DNA of 61,617 nt from a virus: positions 1 to 61,617 of the IMG/VR virus record IMGVR_UViG_3300042691_031027. One strand, 5' to 3'. Below are positions 31,033-38,088 of this stretch, piece after piece. The notes below the pieces were generated by a model. It searched no databases, was not told the origin of the DNA, and was given only the letters and a program-made list of their open reading frames with translations. The position numbers were made by a program, and so were the translations under genes. Numbering within the stretch: the stretch's first letter is position 1; every line of letters begins with the position of its first letter.

Positions 31033-31292
31033 TTTTCTAATTTTAAACCATAATTTAAATCAAACATAGCCATTTGTCTTTCAGCATAATATTTGACTAA
31101 ACCTTTTTGTTTTTTAAGGTATTTAATACCCCATTCTCTCCATTCTTTATTTTGTTCTTCAGTCATAGTCCATTGTTGATACCAATTATCAGTTCTGCCT
31201 TTAATGTCTTCAAATGTAACATTATGACCAGCCACCTCAAACATTTTATTGATTAATGTTTCAACAATAATTTCATCTTTATTTTTCTTCAT
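31029..31292 (-). CDS. Hypothetical protein
   Basis: 87 aa, helical (VETLINKMFEVAGHNVTFED, then WREWGIKYLKKQKGLVKYYA). Coupled by a four-base overlap to the phosphoesterase gene. Unrecognised. Confidence 0.55.
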   Translation of the reverse strand: MKKNKDEIIVETLINKMFEVAGHNVTFEDIKGRTDNWYQQWTMTEEQNKEWREWGIKYLKKQKGLVKYYAERQMAMFDLNYGLKLEK

Positions 31293-31494
31293 TTACTTCA
31301 ATTTCAAATAATTCAATTACTTCTTGTTTAGGTTCAAGTGCCTTAATACCATTTTTCTTAATAAGTTCAAACCATTTTCTAGCCTCATCTTCTTTAAGTG
31401 ATAGTGAATTACTCACAAAATAACCATTAGCTTTAGTGTAATAAACTGTTGTGTCATTGTCAGGTCTTGTTTCTTTGATAAATTCAATTTTCAT
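31279..31494 (-). CDS. Small hypothetical protein
   Basis: 71 aa (MKIEFIKETRPDNDTTVYYT, then KANGYFVSNSLSLKEDEARK). The beta strands followed by EEARKWFELIKKNG-like helix form a small alpha/beta domain. AAAAGTTATG start context and a phage element upstream. Unrecognised. Confidence 0.52.
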   Translation of the reverse strand: MKIEFIKETRPDNDTTVYYTKANGYFVSNSLSLKEDEARKWFELIKKNGIKALEPKQEVIELFEIEVNEEK

Positions 31495-31502
31495 AACTTT
31501 TA

Positions 31503-31537
31503 TTTTATTTTAAATATAATTAATTTATTTGGGTTAA
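31503..31537 (-). promoter_or_regulatory. Phage 18-nt-spacer element (TTAACC type)
   Basis: Minus strand TTAACC, 18 nt ending ATAT, TTAAAATAAAATAAAAG, then ATG 31494. Confidence 0.5.
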
Positions 31538-31539
31538 GC

Positions 31540-32406
31540 TTATCCTACATATGAGTTATAACGCTCATCAACACGTTGTTTTTCTTGTTCTGCTCTTTGA
31601 GTTTCCCATTCACAAACATCTTCAATAAATGACTCAAATTTCTTCTCTAACACATCAAATACTCTTCCATTATTCCAGTGCTCACTATATATCTCAACCT
31701 TATATTTATTTCCTTTTTTACCCAATACTTTAAAACCTTGAACCCAAACATTATCATATTGTGAACGACCTGTTTGTAATTTTATTGAACGTTTATCTGT
31801 CTCAATACTATATGTTCTTTCACCAGAATTATAAATATATTTCCAATCCAATTTATATTTAGGTTTGAATGACTTAATTTCAAAACCAATCTGTTTCATT
31901 GAAGAAGCAGTGTCTTGTTTAATTTCATTTTGGAGATTATCCAATGCTTCTTTTAGATCTTTATGCTCTTTCCAAGCCTGGGTGTGTTTATTTTCAATAT
32001 CAAGATAAGTTGGATACCACTCAGTTAAATACTTATTAGAAATCTTATCAAAATTAGCATACACTTTATTTAATAATTCTAGATAATTTTTTTTATCATT
32101 ATCATTAATATTATAACTACCACCATTCCATTCTATTTGGACATGTTTGGATTCATCTCTCCATGTATTAGGAATCATTATATCAATTCTATCACTCCAG
32201 TTTGAGCTTATTTCTAAACGAATATTAGAACCAGTAAAGTCAAACATTTTGAAAATACCTATATTGTGTTCAAAATATTCTAGTATTGTAGTTTTTAAAT
32301 TGTCTGAAGCTGGATTGTAAACTTCATTTGTGTATTTTTCAGCTTCAATTTTTTTGGCTTCTAACTGAGTAGTAAGCGCGTTGTATAAAACCTGTTTTGT
32401 GTTCAT
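31540..32406 (-). CDS. Hypothetical protein
   Basis: 288 aa, with a long helical N-terminus (LTTQLEAKKIEAEKYTNEVY), a beta-rich middle (NIRLEISSNWSDRIDIMIPN, YSIETDKRSIKLQTGRSQYD) and a helical C-terminus (EDVCEWETQRAEQEKQRVDE). Probably coiled-coil. Not recognised. AAAAGTTATG start context. Confidence 0.55.
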   Translation of the reverse strand: MNTKQVLYNALTTQLEAKKIEAEKYTNEVYNPASDNLKTTILEYFEHNIGIFKMFDFTGSNIRLEISSNWSDRIDIMIPNTWRDESKHVQIEWNGGSYNINDNDKKNYLELLNKVYANFDKISNKYLTEWYPTYLDIENKHTQAWKEHKDLKEALDNLQNEIKQDTASSMKQIGFEIKSFKPKYKLDWKYIYNSGERTYSIETDKRSIKLQTGRSQYDNVWVQGFKVLGKKGNKYKVEIYSEHWNNGRVFDVLEKKFESFIEDVCEWETQRAEQEKQRVDERYNSYVG

Positions 32407-32421
32407 AACTTTTATTTTTGA

Positions 32422-32703
32422 TTATATTACTTCAATATCATTAACATGGCTTTTAGATTCTTCATCCCATTTAACTAATGGACAAGAGGCAATTTTTGAA
32501 GCCACATAATTTTTAGACCATGTTCTTTTAAATGTTCTTGATTCAAGATTAGTTACAATACATTTTTCACCATCATCTTCAATAACAATATAAAAATCAT
32601 CAACCCAAGCATTTCTACTTGTCATAGTCATACCTTGATATGAATCATTGTACTTAAAACCTTTCAAATTCATTTTCATTAACTCATCAAATTTCAACGT
32701 CAT
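32422..32703 (-). CDS. Hypothetical protein
   Basis: 93 aa, beta-rich (NAWVDDFYIVIEDDGEKCIV, TNLESRTFKRTWSKNYVASK). Own phage element upstream at 32719-32752. Unrecognised. Confidence 0.55.
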   Translation of the reverse strand: MTLKFDELMKMNLKGFKYNDSYQGMTMTSRNAWVDDFYIVIEDDGEKCIVTNLESRTFKRTWSKNYVASKIASCPLVKWDEESKSHVNDIEVI

Positions 32704-32718
32704 ATTTTCTTAATTTTC

Positions 32719-32752
32719 TTATATAATAAAGATAGTAAGATAATTGAGGTCA
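32719..32752 (-). promoter_or_regulatory. Phage 18-nt-spacer element (CTGACC type)
   Basis: Minus strand CTGACC, 18 nt ending ATCT, TTATTATATAA; the box sits at the stop of the gene at 32754-33110. Confidence 0.62.
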
Positions 32753-32753
32753 G

Positions 32754-33110
32754 TCAAGAGCAGTTATATTTGGATAGTATATTTTTTAATACTTTAATGT
32801 CTTCCTGGGTATATATCTTTTCGTTAATACGTTTACCTATATTAGCAGTTATTTTAATATCCCGCTCTATATTGATTATGTGATTTGAATAATCACCATT
32901 CTTTTTAGATAACCAAAAATGTAATTTTTCACTTAAACAAACCTTAGCAGTACCTATTAGGCGTCTATAACCGTCATATTGTATTTCATCATTATTAATA
33001 CCACCTCCAAATACCCCATTTAAATCAATGTTGTATTTTTTGAGTTCCTCCCCTTTATCTTTTCTATGGAGTAACTTATCAGCAAGTTTTTCAAATGGAT
33101 TTTTAGGCAT
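32754..33110 (-). CDS. Hypothetical basic protein
   Basis: 118 aa (MPKNPFEKLADKLLHRKDKG, then YNIDLNGVFGGGINNDEIQY). Basic; no recognised domain. It follows the terminator at 33166-33200 and is therefore probably driven by a separate signal in the A/T-rich 33111-33165 stretch. Confidence 0.5.
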   Translation of the reverse strand: MPKNPFEKLADKLLHRKDKGEELKKYNIDLNGVFGGGINNDEIQYDGYRRLIGTAKVCLSEKLHFWLSKKNGDYSNHIINIERDIKITANIGKRINEKIYTQEDIKVLKNILSKYNCS

Positions 33111-33165
33111 CGGTCACTCATGGGGGTTTATTTAATTAACAATATTATATCTAATATAAATATTA

Positions 33166-33200
33166 AAGAAAAAAAGCCCCTGAAGTAGAAACAACGGGGC
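33166..33200 (-). terminator. Rho-independent terminator
   Basis: Minus strand GCCCC, 15-nt loop, GGGGC followed by TTTTTTTC. It lies downstream of the HExxH gene (stop 33233). The neighbouring 33111-33165 holds only A/T-rich sequence with an ATATTTATATTAGATATAAT stretch. Confidence 0.75.
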
Positions 33201-33232
33201 GAAGTATAAATAAAAATTAAAAAGTATGCTCG

Positions 33233-33622
33233 TTAAATATCTTTCATCATTTCATTAGGTGAGAAAATCTCATAATAACACATCCATTTATATTTTCGTT
33301 CTGTTCTATTTGCTTCTCTCTCAAGCGGATGGTTTTTATAACTATAAATTTTATCTAGTTTTTGATATTGGCGTTTAATACTTTGATGGTAATGAGTATA
33401 TTCATGTATTACTGTTCCTATAAATCCCATAAATGTTCTATGCTTACCTTTGAATACATGTATCTCATTCTTCCATGGATCATAATAACCCGCTACATCT
33501 TTTTTCTTTCTATGGAATACTAATTTAGGATATGAACCATTAACTGAACTAAGACCAAAGGTTTTTTTACACCAATCAAAGATCTTAACAGCGTTTTTTC
33601 TAGTTATATCATTTGTATTCAT
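33233..33622 (-). CDS. HExxH zinc metallopeptidase-like protein (SprT-like)
   Basis: 129 aa. TVIHEYTHYHQSIKRQYQKL contains HExxH, and LEREANRTERKYKW supplies a downstream Glu typical of the third ligand in SprT-like or similar phage peptidases. Short, lacking an accessory zinc ribbon. It may process a protein or act in DNA metabolism like SprT; substrate unknown. Confidence 0.72.
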   Translation of the reverse strand: MNTNDITRKNAVKIFDWCKKTFGLSSVNGSYPKLVFHRKKKDVAGYYDPWKNEIHVFKGKHRTFMGFIGTVIHEYTHYHQSIKRQYQKLDKIYSYKNHPLEREANRTERKYKWMCYYEIFSPNEMMKDI

Positions 33623-33633
33623 AGGTATTCATT

Positions 33634-33918
33634 TTATAATTCTTTTAACATTTTTTGTATTTCAATACACTCCTCAAACATGTCATGTTCAGCGAATGTG
33701 TTCATACAAGTATTTAAAGATGTTGACCATTGACTACGTTCAAGTATAAAATCAATTTCTTCACCCTTAATAATAACAGTGAACGCTGTTACTTTTTTTC
33801 TATGAACTTTACTGTAAAATGCTTTCTTAATTTGGTTGTATATCTCAGTTGACATAGCCAAATCTTTCTCTTCAATTCTGTTTTTGAATTCCTGTATGGA
33901 GCTAAATTCAAACATCAT
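33634..33918 (-). CDS. Hypothetical protein, paralog of 37763-38083
   Basis: 94 aa. The C-terminal half, IDFILERSQWSTSLNTCMNT then FEECIEIQKMLKEL, matches the last half of the 106-aa protein at 37763-38083 (FYIEINKSEWRQALQTCIDK, YELCIGIKELMDKIK). The shared pattern is a strand, S-x-W, a helix with T-C, then C-I-x-I. Function unknown. Confidence 0.55.
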   Translation of the reverse strand: MMFEFSSIQEFKNRIEEKDLAMSTEIYNQIKKAFYSKVHRKKVTAFTVIIKGEEIDFILERSQWSTSLNTCMNTFAEHDMFEECIEIQKMLKEL

Positions 33919-33953
33919 AAGCTAGCGTTTACAATAAATATTGAATAGTTTTG

Positions 33954-34027
33954 TGGACCCAACTGGAGTTGAACCAGTGACCCTCTGATTATGAGTCAGA
34001 TGCTCTAACCAACTGAGCTATAGGTCC
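33954..34027 (-). tRNA. tRNA-Met (CAT anticodon; Ile2 possible)
   Basis: A complete cloverleaf, 74 nt: acceptor GGACCTA/TGGGTCC, D arm GCTC...GAGC, anticodon arm TCTGA CTCATAA TCAGA, T arm ACTGG TTCAACT CCAGT, discriminator A; CCA not encoded. A CAU anticodon can be elongator Met or, after lysidine modification, Ile; sequence alone does not decide. Confidence 0.93.
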
Positions 34028-34046
34028 AATTTTAGGGCCGGGAGTA

Positions 34047-34832
34047 CTATTTAACGTACTCCTCAGCCAGTTCCCATAACTGTTCATTCAATTTCAAATC
34101 CTGGTTGAAGTTCTTAATAGCTCTAGCTTTACGAAGCTTAGCTCCCATTTTATAACTAAATTTACCAGTCACTAACTTTTCTTGAACTCGATTAAACACA
34201 GCCCATAAACTATCACCTGCGTCTTCATTACGTTCAACTGCTAATAACTCAGTAACATCTATTTTCATATCACTACCGAATCTAATTTCAGCAGCTTTTC
34301 TAGCAAATTCTTTAACTTGTTTACTATCCAATTCAACGTTTTGAAACTCATTAATTTTCTCTACTAGTCCTGGAAATGACTCAACTGCTTCATTTATTTT
34401 TGTTTGTAGATCAGCAAATGTATAACCCATGTGGCGTAATTTAAAATCACCATAACTAGTATCCATAACAACCAATCCATTTGAACATACTAATCTAAAC
34501 AAACCAATTTGGAATTTGAATGAACTCAAACCATCATGACTATTTGTTAATAGAATTTGTGGAAATACATTATCACCATTATTACCTTCAATTGTGATAT
34601 CAGGATTGAAAAACTTAATCATGTGACGTTGGTAACCCATTGTCTTTTTCTTACGGGCTTTAACTTCCACTGCTTGACATGGTTTCCAACCCAATGAAAT
34701 CATATCATTAATAACCTTATCAGTTGGAATATGAACGTAATGTTCACTCAGGTTAGCCTTTTGTTTTGTTTGGAAAATTGATGGAGCTGAGTTTTTAATG
34801 TCCTCCATTGACATTTCTTTGAATGGATTCAT
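34047..34832 (-). CDS. DUF932-family protein
   Basis: 261 aa. The family pattern is visible in YVHIPTDKVINDMISLGWKP, RHMIKFFNPDITIEG, ILLTNSHDGLSSFKFQIGLF then RLVCSNGLVV, and the late AVFNRVQEKLVTGKF. DUF932 proteins are common in phages and plasmids; function unknown. AAAAGTTATG start, own TTGACC element, and tRNA-Met immediately downstream. Confidence 0.82.
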   Translation of the reverse strand: MNPFKEMSMEDIKNSAPSIFQTKQKANLSEHYVHIPTDKVINDMISLGWKPCQAVEVKARKKKTMGYQRHMIKFFNPDITIEGNNGDNVFPQILLTNSHDGLSSFKFQIGLFRLVCSNGLVVMDTSYGDFKLRHMGYTFADLQTKINEAVESFPGLVEKINEFQNVELDSKQVKEFARKAAEIRFGSDMKIDVTELLAVERNEDAGDSLWAVFNRVQEKLVTGKFSYKMGAKLRKARAIKNFNQDLKLNEQLWELAEEYVK

Positions 34833-34852
34833 AACTTTTATTTTATTTTTAT

Positions 34853-34886
34853 TTATACTTAAATTTACTAATTCTATTCAGGTCAA
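34853..34886 (-). promoter_or_regulatory. Phage 18-nt-spacer element (TTGACC type)
   Basis: Minus strand TTGACC, 18 nt ending AAAT, TTAAGTATAAA; precedes the DUF932 gene. Confidence 0.6.
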
Positions 34887-34888
34887 CC

Positions 34889-35128
34889 TTATTTAGGTCT
34901 GTGATGACTATAGTAAGTGACTTTTTTCTTAGGTGTGTTAGCTTCAAGCTCTTTTTTCTTTTTAATCTCAGCCACCATTCTTTTTTCTAATTCAAACTGT
35001 TCAGCTAATGTTAATGTAGCTGGATCTCGGTCTTCAAGTCTTTGATGACGTTTAGCATTTCGATTAATTTTGTCAGCTTTGTTCAACCAACGATCTTGTT
35101 CATCTGCGTAATTGACGTGTCGTCCCAT
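34889..35128 (-). CDS. Small basic hypothetical protein
   Basis: 79 aa (MGRHVNYADEQDRWLNKADK...), basic and helical with RDPATLTLAEQFELEKRMVA. No recognised domain. Own TTGACC element upstream. Confidence 0.52.
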   Translation of the reverse strand: MGRHVNYADEQDRWLNKADKINRNAKRHQRLEDRDPATLTLAEQFELEKRMVAEIKKKKELEANTPKKKVTYYSHHRPK

Positions 35129-35146
35129 GTGTTTTTAATTTTTATT

Positions 35147-35180
35147 TATATAATAAATTTAGTGAAAGAATCGGGGTCAA
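35147..35180 (-). promoter_or_regulatory. Phage 18-nt-spacer element (TTGACC type)
   Basis: Minus strand TTGACC, 18 nt ending AAAT, TTATTATATAA; the box abuts the stop of the 87-aa gene. Confidence 0.65.
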
Positions 35181-35444
35181 TTATATATCCCATTGACTTA
35201 ATAGATTCATTTGTCCTTCTTGTTCTTTTATGAAATCTATTTCCATCTGAGTATACATGTCATCTTTTGATTGTGGTTGTTTATTATACCACTCACATAA
35301 CAATTCACACTCATATGAGTTAAGATTATCAATCATATTATTCAAATCATTAACTAACTCTTCCTGAGCCCAATCAAATTTGTCAATTTGTTTATTGATT
35401 TCAAGTTGTAATTTAATTGCTCTGTTTACATTTTCTGTGTACAT
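35181..35444 (-). CDS. Helical hypothetical protein
   Basis: 87 aa (MYTENVNRAIKLQLEINKQI, then YECELLCEWYNKQPQSKDDM). Acidic, helical. Unrecognised. Own phage element upstream at 35460-35494. Confidence 0.52.
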   Translation of the reverse strand: MYTENVNRAIKLQLEINKQIDKFDWAQEELVNDLNNMIDNLNSYECELLCEWYNKQPQSKDDMYTQMEIDFIKEQEGQMNLLSQWDI

Positions 35445-35459
35445 ACTTTCTTATTTTTC

Positions 35460-35494
35460 TTATATAATAAAGATAATAAGATAGTCGAGGTCAA
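35460..35494 (-). promoter_or_regulatory. Phage 18-nt-spacer element (TTGACC type)
   Basis: Minus strand TTGACC, 18 nt ending ATCT, TTATTATATAA; just after the thioredoxin gene stop. Confidence 0.65.
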
Positions 35495-35495
35495 T

Positions 35496-35753
35496 CTAGG
35501 AGAATTGCTGTATAGTTTTTTCTAATTGAGGACGTGACATAACACCTGTATGACGATGAACTATATTACCATTTTTTTCAAATACTAGAGTAGGAACACC
35601 TGATATATTATATTGAGTAGCTAATTCCTTACTTTGCTCAGCGTCAATTTTTTGATAATTAATTCCTGTTTCTGATACTACTTGGTCAAAAATAGGAGCA
35701 AACATTTTGCACGGTCCACACCATGTTGTGGAGAAGTATTTAATTGTTAACAT
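35496..35753 (-). CDS. Thioredoxin
   Basis: 85 aa. FSTTWCGPCKMFAPIFDQVV has the canonical WCGPC active site; IDAEQSKELATQYNISGVPT has the cis-Pro loop; LVFEKNGNIVHRHTGVMSRP completes the fold. Slightly shorter than typical thioredoxin (about 105 aa) at the N-terminus. Likely reductant for nucleotide reduction. Confidence 0.92.
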   Translation of the reverse strand: MLTIKYFSTTWCGPCKMFAPIFDQVVSETGINYQKIDAEQSKELATQYNISGVPTLVFEKNGNIVHRHTGVMSRPQLEKTIQQFS

Positions 35754-35754
35754 A

Positions 35755-35967
35755 TTAAAATATTTTTTCGTTATCTTCTTTTTTAATTTCTTGTCTTAAT
35801 TTTTCAATCCACTTAGTTTTTGTTCTTCTAACAGCAGCATCAGCTGAAGCTAACCCAAAATTAAATACATCAGCCGGGTCTGGATGTTTCTGTTTGTTGA
35901 TTTCTTCAATACATTCCTCAGTGAATGTTTCAATCAATAGTCGGATAATTCTGCTTTCAATATTCAT
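35755..35967 (-). CDS. Small hypothetical protein
   Basis: 70 aa (MNIESRIIRLLIETFTEECI, then FNFGLASADAAVRRTKTKWI). Helical; one base before the thioredoxin start, so co-transcribed. Unrecognised. Confidence 0.52.
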   Translation of the reverse strand: MNIESRIIRLLIETFTEECIEEINKQKHPDPADVFNFGLASADAAVRRTKTKWIEKLRQEIKKEDNEKIF

Positions 35968-35980
35968 TTTTATTTATTTT

Positions 35981-36268
35981 TTAACGCCAAAATTGATACC
36001 ATCTTTTTTTCTTAGGTGGAAGACACTGACTAAATGGATTATCACCAAATGATACTTTGCCATAATATTTAGATGATAACATATTTAAAAATACCTCATG
36101 ATATTTTTCAGGTATTTTACTAAAATCAGCTGTTATTTTAATATTCAATATAGTTGAAGTATGTTTATCATCAATCAATGTTAATGTATCTTGTAACTCA
36201 ACTACTTTAAGTGTTTGTATGTTAATATACTCTCCACCAATAAACACTTCAGTTGTATTATTTTCCAT
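35981..36268 (-). CDS. Hypothetical protein
   Basis: 95 aa (EVFIGGEYINIQTLKVVELQ, then ILNIKITADFSKIPEKYHEV). Beta-rich with a basic, aromatic tail (PPKKKRWYQFWR). Unrecognised. Confidence 0.52.
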   Translation of the reverse strand: MENNTTEVFIGGEYINIQTLKVVELQDTLTLIDDKHTSTILNIKITADFSKIPEKYHEVFLNMLSSKYYGKVSFGDNPFSQCLPPKKKRWYQFWR

Positions 36269-36674
36269 TTTTTTCTTTTAATACTTTAACATGTTTACAA
36301 TTACCTTTTGATCTCCAAAATCCCATACAAGTACACTTATATGTTTTTTTATTTGGATCATAAGTTGTTTTATACTCACCCATGCTACCTTGCACTTTCT
36401 CAATTACCTTCTTTTCTTTAGGTTTAATCCATTTAATATCATCAAATGTTGTTTGGGGATGAACTTCCGTCCACATTGGTATTATATATTTTTTACCATC
36501 ATCAGCAGTATGTAAAGTGGGGTGATATGGATATTCAATCTCATATTTGTGAACTCTAGTCATACTAGATACAACTTTCTCTTTCTCAAGATTGATCACA
36601 TATGGGGATTCTGAATAAACTATTTCATTAGTTTCTGTTCCATCTTGGAATCGTTTTTGAACTGACCACAACAT
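36258..36674 (-). CDS. SWIM zinc-finger protein
   Basis: 138 aa from ATG 36674 (MLWSVQKRFQDGTETNEIVY). The C-terminal KKTYKCTCMGFWRSKGNCKH matches the SWIM pattern CxCx(n)CxH, implicated in DNA or protein binding. The longer frame from 36722 begins at the TTG of the TTGACC element and is rejected. Overlaps the next gene by 11 bases. Confidence 0.68.
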   Translation of the reverse strand: MLWSVQKRFQDGTETNEIVYSESPYVINLEKEKVVSSMTRVHKYEIEYPYHPTLHTADDGKKYIIPMWTEVHPQTTFDDIKWIKPKEKKVIEKVQGSMGEYKTTYDPNKKTYKCTCMGFWRSKGNCKHVKVLKEKNGK

Positions 36675-36687
36675 AACTTTTATTTTT

Positions 36688-36722
36688 ATTATAATTAAAT
36701 ATAAATCAATTATTGAGGTCAA
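36688..36722 (-). promoter_or_regulatory. Phage 18-nt-spacer element (TTGACC type)
   Basis: Minus strand TTGACC, 18 nt ending ATAT, TTAATTATAATAA. The box overlaps the stop codon of the HNH-like gene. Confidence 0.6.
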
Positions 36723-37348
36723 ACTTTAGAGATAAATTCTGAACCTGGCTCATCTTTATCATTTATGAGCCCTAAATTTGTGAAATGATCTTTATAGTAG
36801 TCATCTAATTCCCAATCAGATTTACTTTCAAATGTTGATGGGTTGTAGTCTTCAATATGCTGAATTTGTTTATCAGTGAATATATTACCAACATATAAAA
36901 AGTAATGGTTGTAACATAATAACTCTAAATTATCTAATGTCCAATTCTTTTTATTACCATCTTTAAAGTTAAGTATTAATGGTACTTTATAGTCAAGTAC
37001 TCTACGTTCTGCAAATTGACATTTAGAACAACATTCTTGTAAATAACTTTCTTGTATTAACCTATTCTTTAATTTTTCAGGTGTGTATGAATCAATAGGT
37101 ACTCTACCTTCTATAACATCCATTAGAGCAGGTTCTTTACCTTTATTAGGTAAGAATTTACTTATACCTTTACCTGATTGATTTTTATGTTTATCAAATA
37201 ATGTTATACCATTTTCATCGGTGTAATTTTTAGCGTAGCGTTTATAATGAATATATGAACAATGGAGGTAACGACTCGCAGCACGATTCGATTTAGTCAT
37301 AGCCATTGCCCTCTCAATATCACTCTTTAATAGTGGTTTTGGACGCAT
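36719..37348 (-). CDS. HNH-like protein lacking the usual catalytic His
   Basis: 209 aa. The segment QECCSKCQFAERR, then VPLILNFKDGNKKNWTLDNL and ELLCYNHYFLYVG, has the layout of a phage HNH domain (Cys pair, DGN loop, N-L-x-LLC). The His-His or Asp-His before IDG is replaced by Asn-Phe, and the final CxxCH by CYNHY. The N-terminus (RAMAMTKSNRAASRYLHCSY) resembles a homeodomain-like HTH. May be a catalytically altered DNA-binding protein. Confidence 0.6.
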   Translation of the reverse strand: MRPKPLLKSDIERAMAMTKSNRAASRYLHCSYIHYKRYAKNYTDENGITLFDKHKNQSGKGISKFLPNKGKEPALMDVIEGRVPIDSYTPEKLKNRLIQESYLQECCSKCQFAERRVLDYKVPLILNFKDGNKKNWTLDNLELLCYNHYFLYVGNIFTDKQIQHIEDYNPSTFESKSDWELDDYYKDHFTNLGLINDKDEPGSEFISKV

Positions 37349-37350
37349 AA

Positions 37351-37761
37351 CTATTTTTCATTATCATTCTTTAATTTCATTAGTATGTTCCAAATATCTT
37401 CAGCTGTTGTAGATGGAATCATATTTTCATCCTCATCAAATAATTCATTCACTGACCCATCTGGATTAAATTTTTCATATAAATAAAAACTAATCACTTC
37501 ATAACCTTCTTTTCCAAAATGTAAAAGTAAAAGTGAATCTATTATCTGTAGAAACATCTCATCATAACTACTAAAATCAATTTTTAATTCTGTTTGGGTC
37601 AGAATTGTCCTAGTTTGAAGCGCCTGTAAGGCTATTATTGTATTAATAAATAAATCCTTTTGTTTATCAATGTACGCTTTTTTCTTTCGCTTAACTGTTG
37701 AATTTATTTTAAGTAATGAATCAACAGCTTTCCTAATATCATCATAACTATTTTCTTTCAT
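37351..37761 (-). CDS. Hypothetical helical protein
   Basis: 136 aa (YDDIRKAVDSLLKINSTVKR, then IDSLLLLHFGKEGYEVISFY), acidic C-terminus. Two bases separate it from both neighbours. Unrecognised. Confidence 0.55.
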   Translation of the reverse strand: MKENSYDDIRKAVDSLLKINSTVKRKKKAYIDKQKDLFINTIIALQALQTRTILTQTELKIDFSSYDEMFLQIIDSLLLLHFGKEGYEVISFYLYEKFNPDGSVNELFDEDENMIPSTTAEDIWNILMKLKNDNEK

Positions 37762-37762
37762 A

Positions 37763-38083
37763 TTATTTTATTTTATCCATTAACTCTTTTATCCCAATGC
37801 ATAACTCATAATCTTCAGTCTCAATAAGCTTATCAATACATGTTTGTAAAGCTTGTCTCCACTCAGATTTATTTATCTCAATATAAAATTCACTTTTTTC
37901 TAATTCAAATAAAACAGCTGACTTGGCATTAGTTTTAATAGCATCTTTAATTCCAGCTATAGCTTCTTTATAAACAGCCCCAGCAAAGGTTTTATTGTTA
38001 CAAAGTGAGTCTACATCAGCGGGACCATCACCTTTAACAGTTACAACCATTGAAGGGATTTTTCTGGTTGATTTCTTAGCCAT
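37763..38083 (-). CDS. Hypothetical protein, paralog of 33634-33918
   Basis: 106 aa. Starts with the basic MAKKSTRKIPSMVVTVKGDG and has a helical middle (YKEAIAGIKDAIKTNAKSAV). The C-terminal half (FELEKSEFYIEINKSEWRQA, LQTCIDK, YELCIGIKELM) matches the protein at 33634-33918. Function unknown. Confidence 0.58.
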   Translation of the reverse strand: MAKKSTRKIPSMVVTVKGDGPADVDSLCNNKTFAGAVYKEAIAGIKDAIKTNAKSAVLFELEKSEFYIEINKSEWRQALQTCIDKLIETEDYELCIGIKELMDKIK

Positions 38084-38088
38084 ATTGT

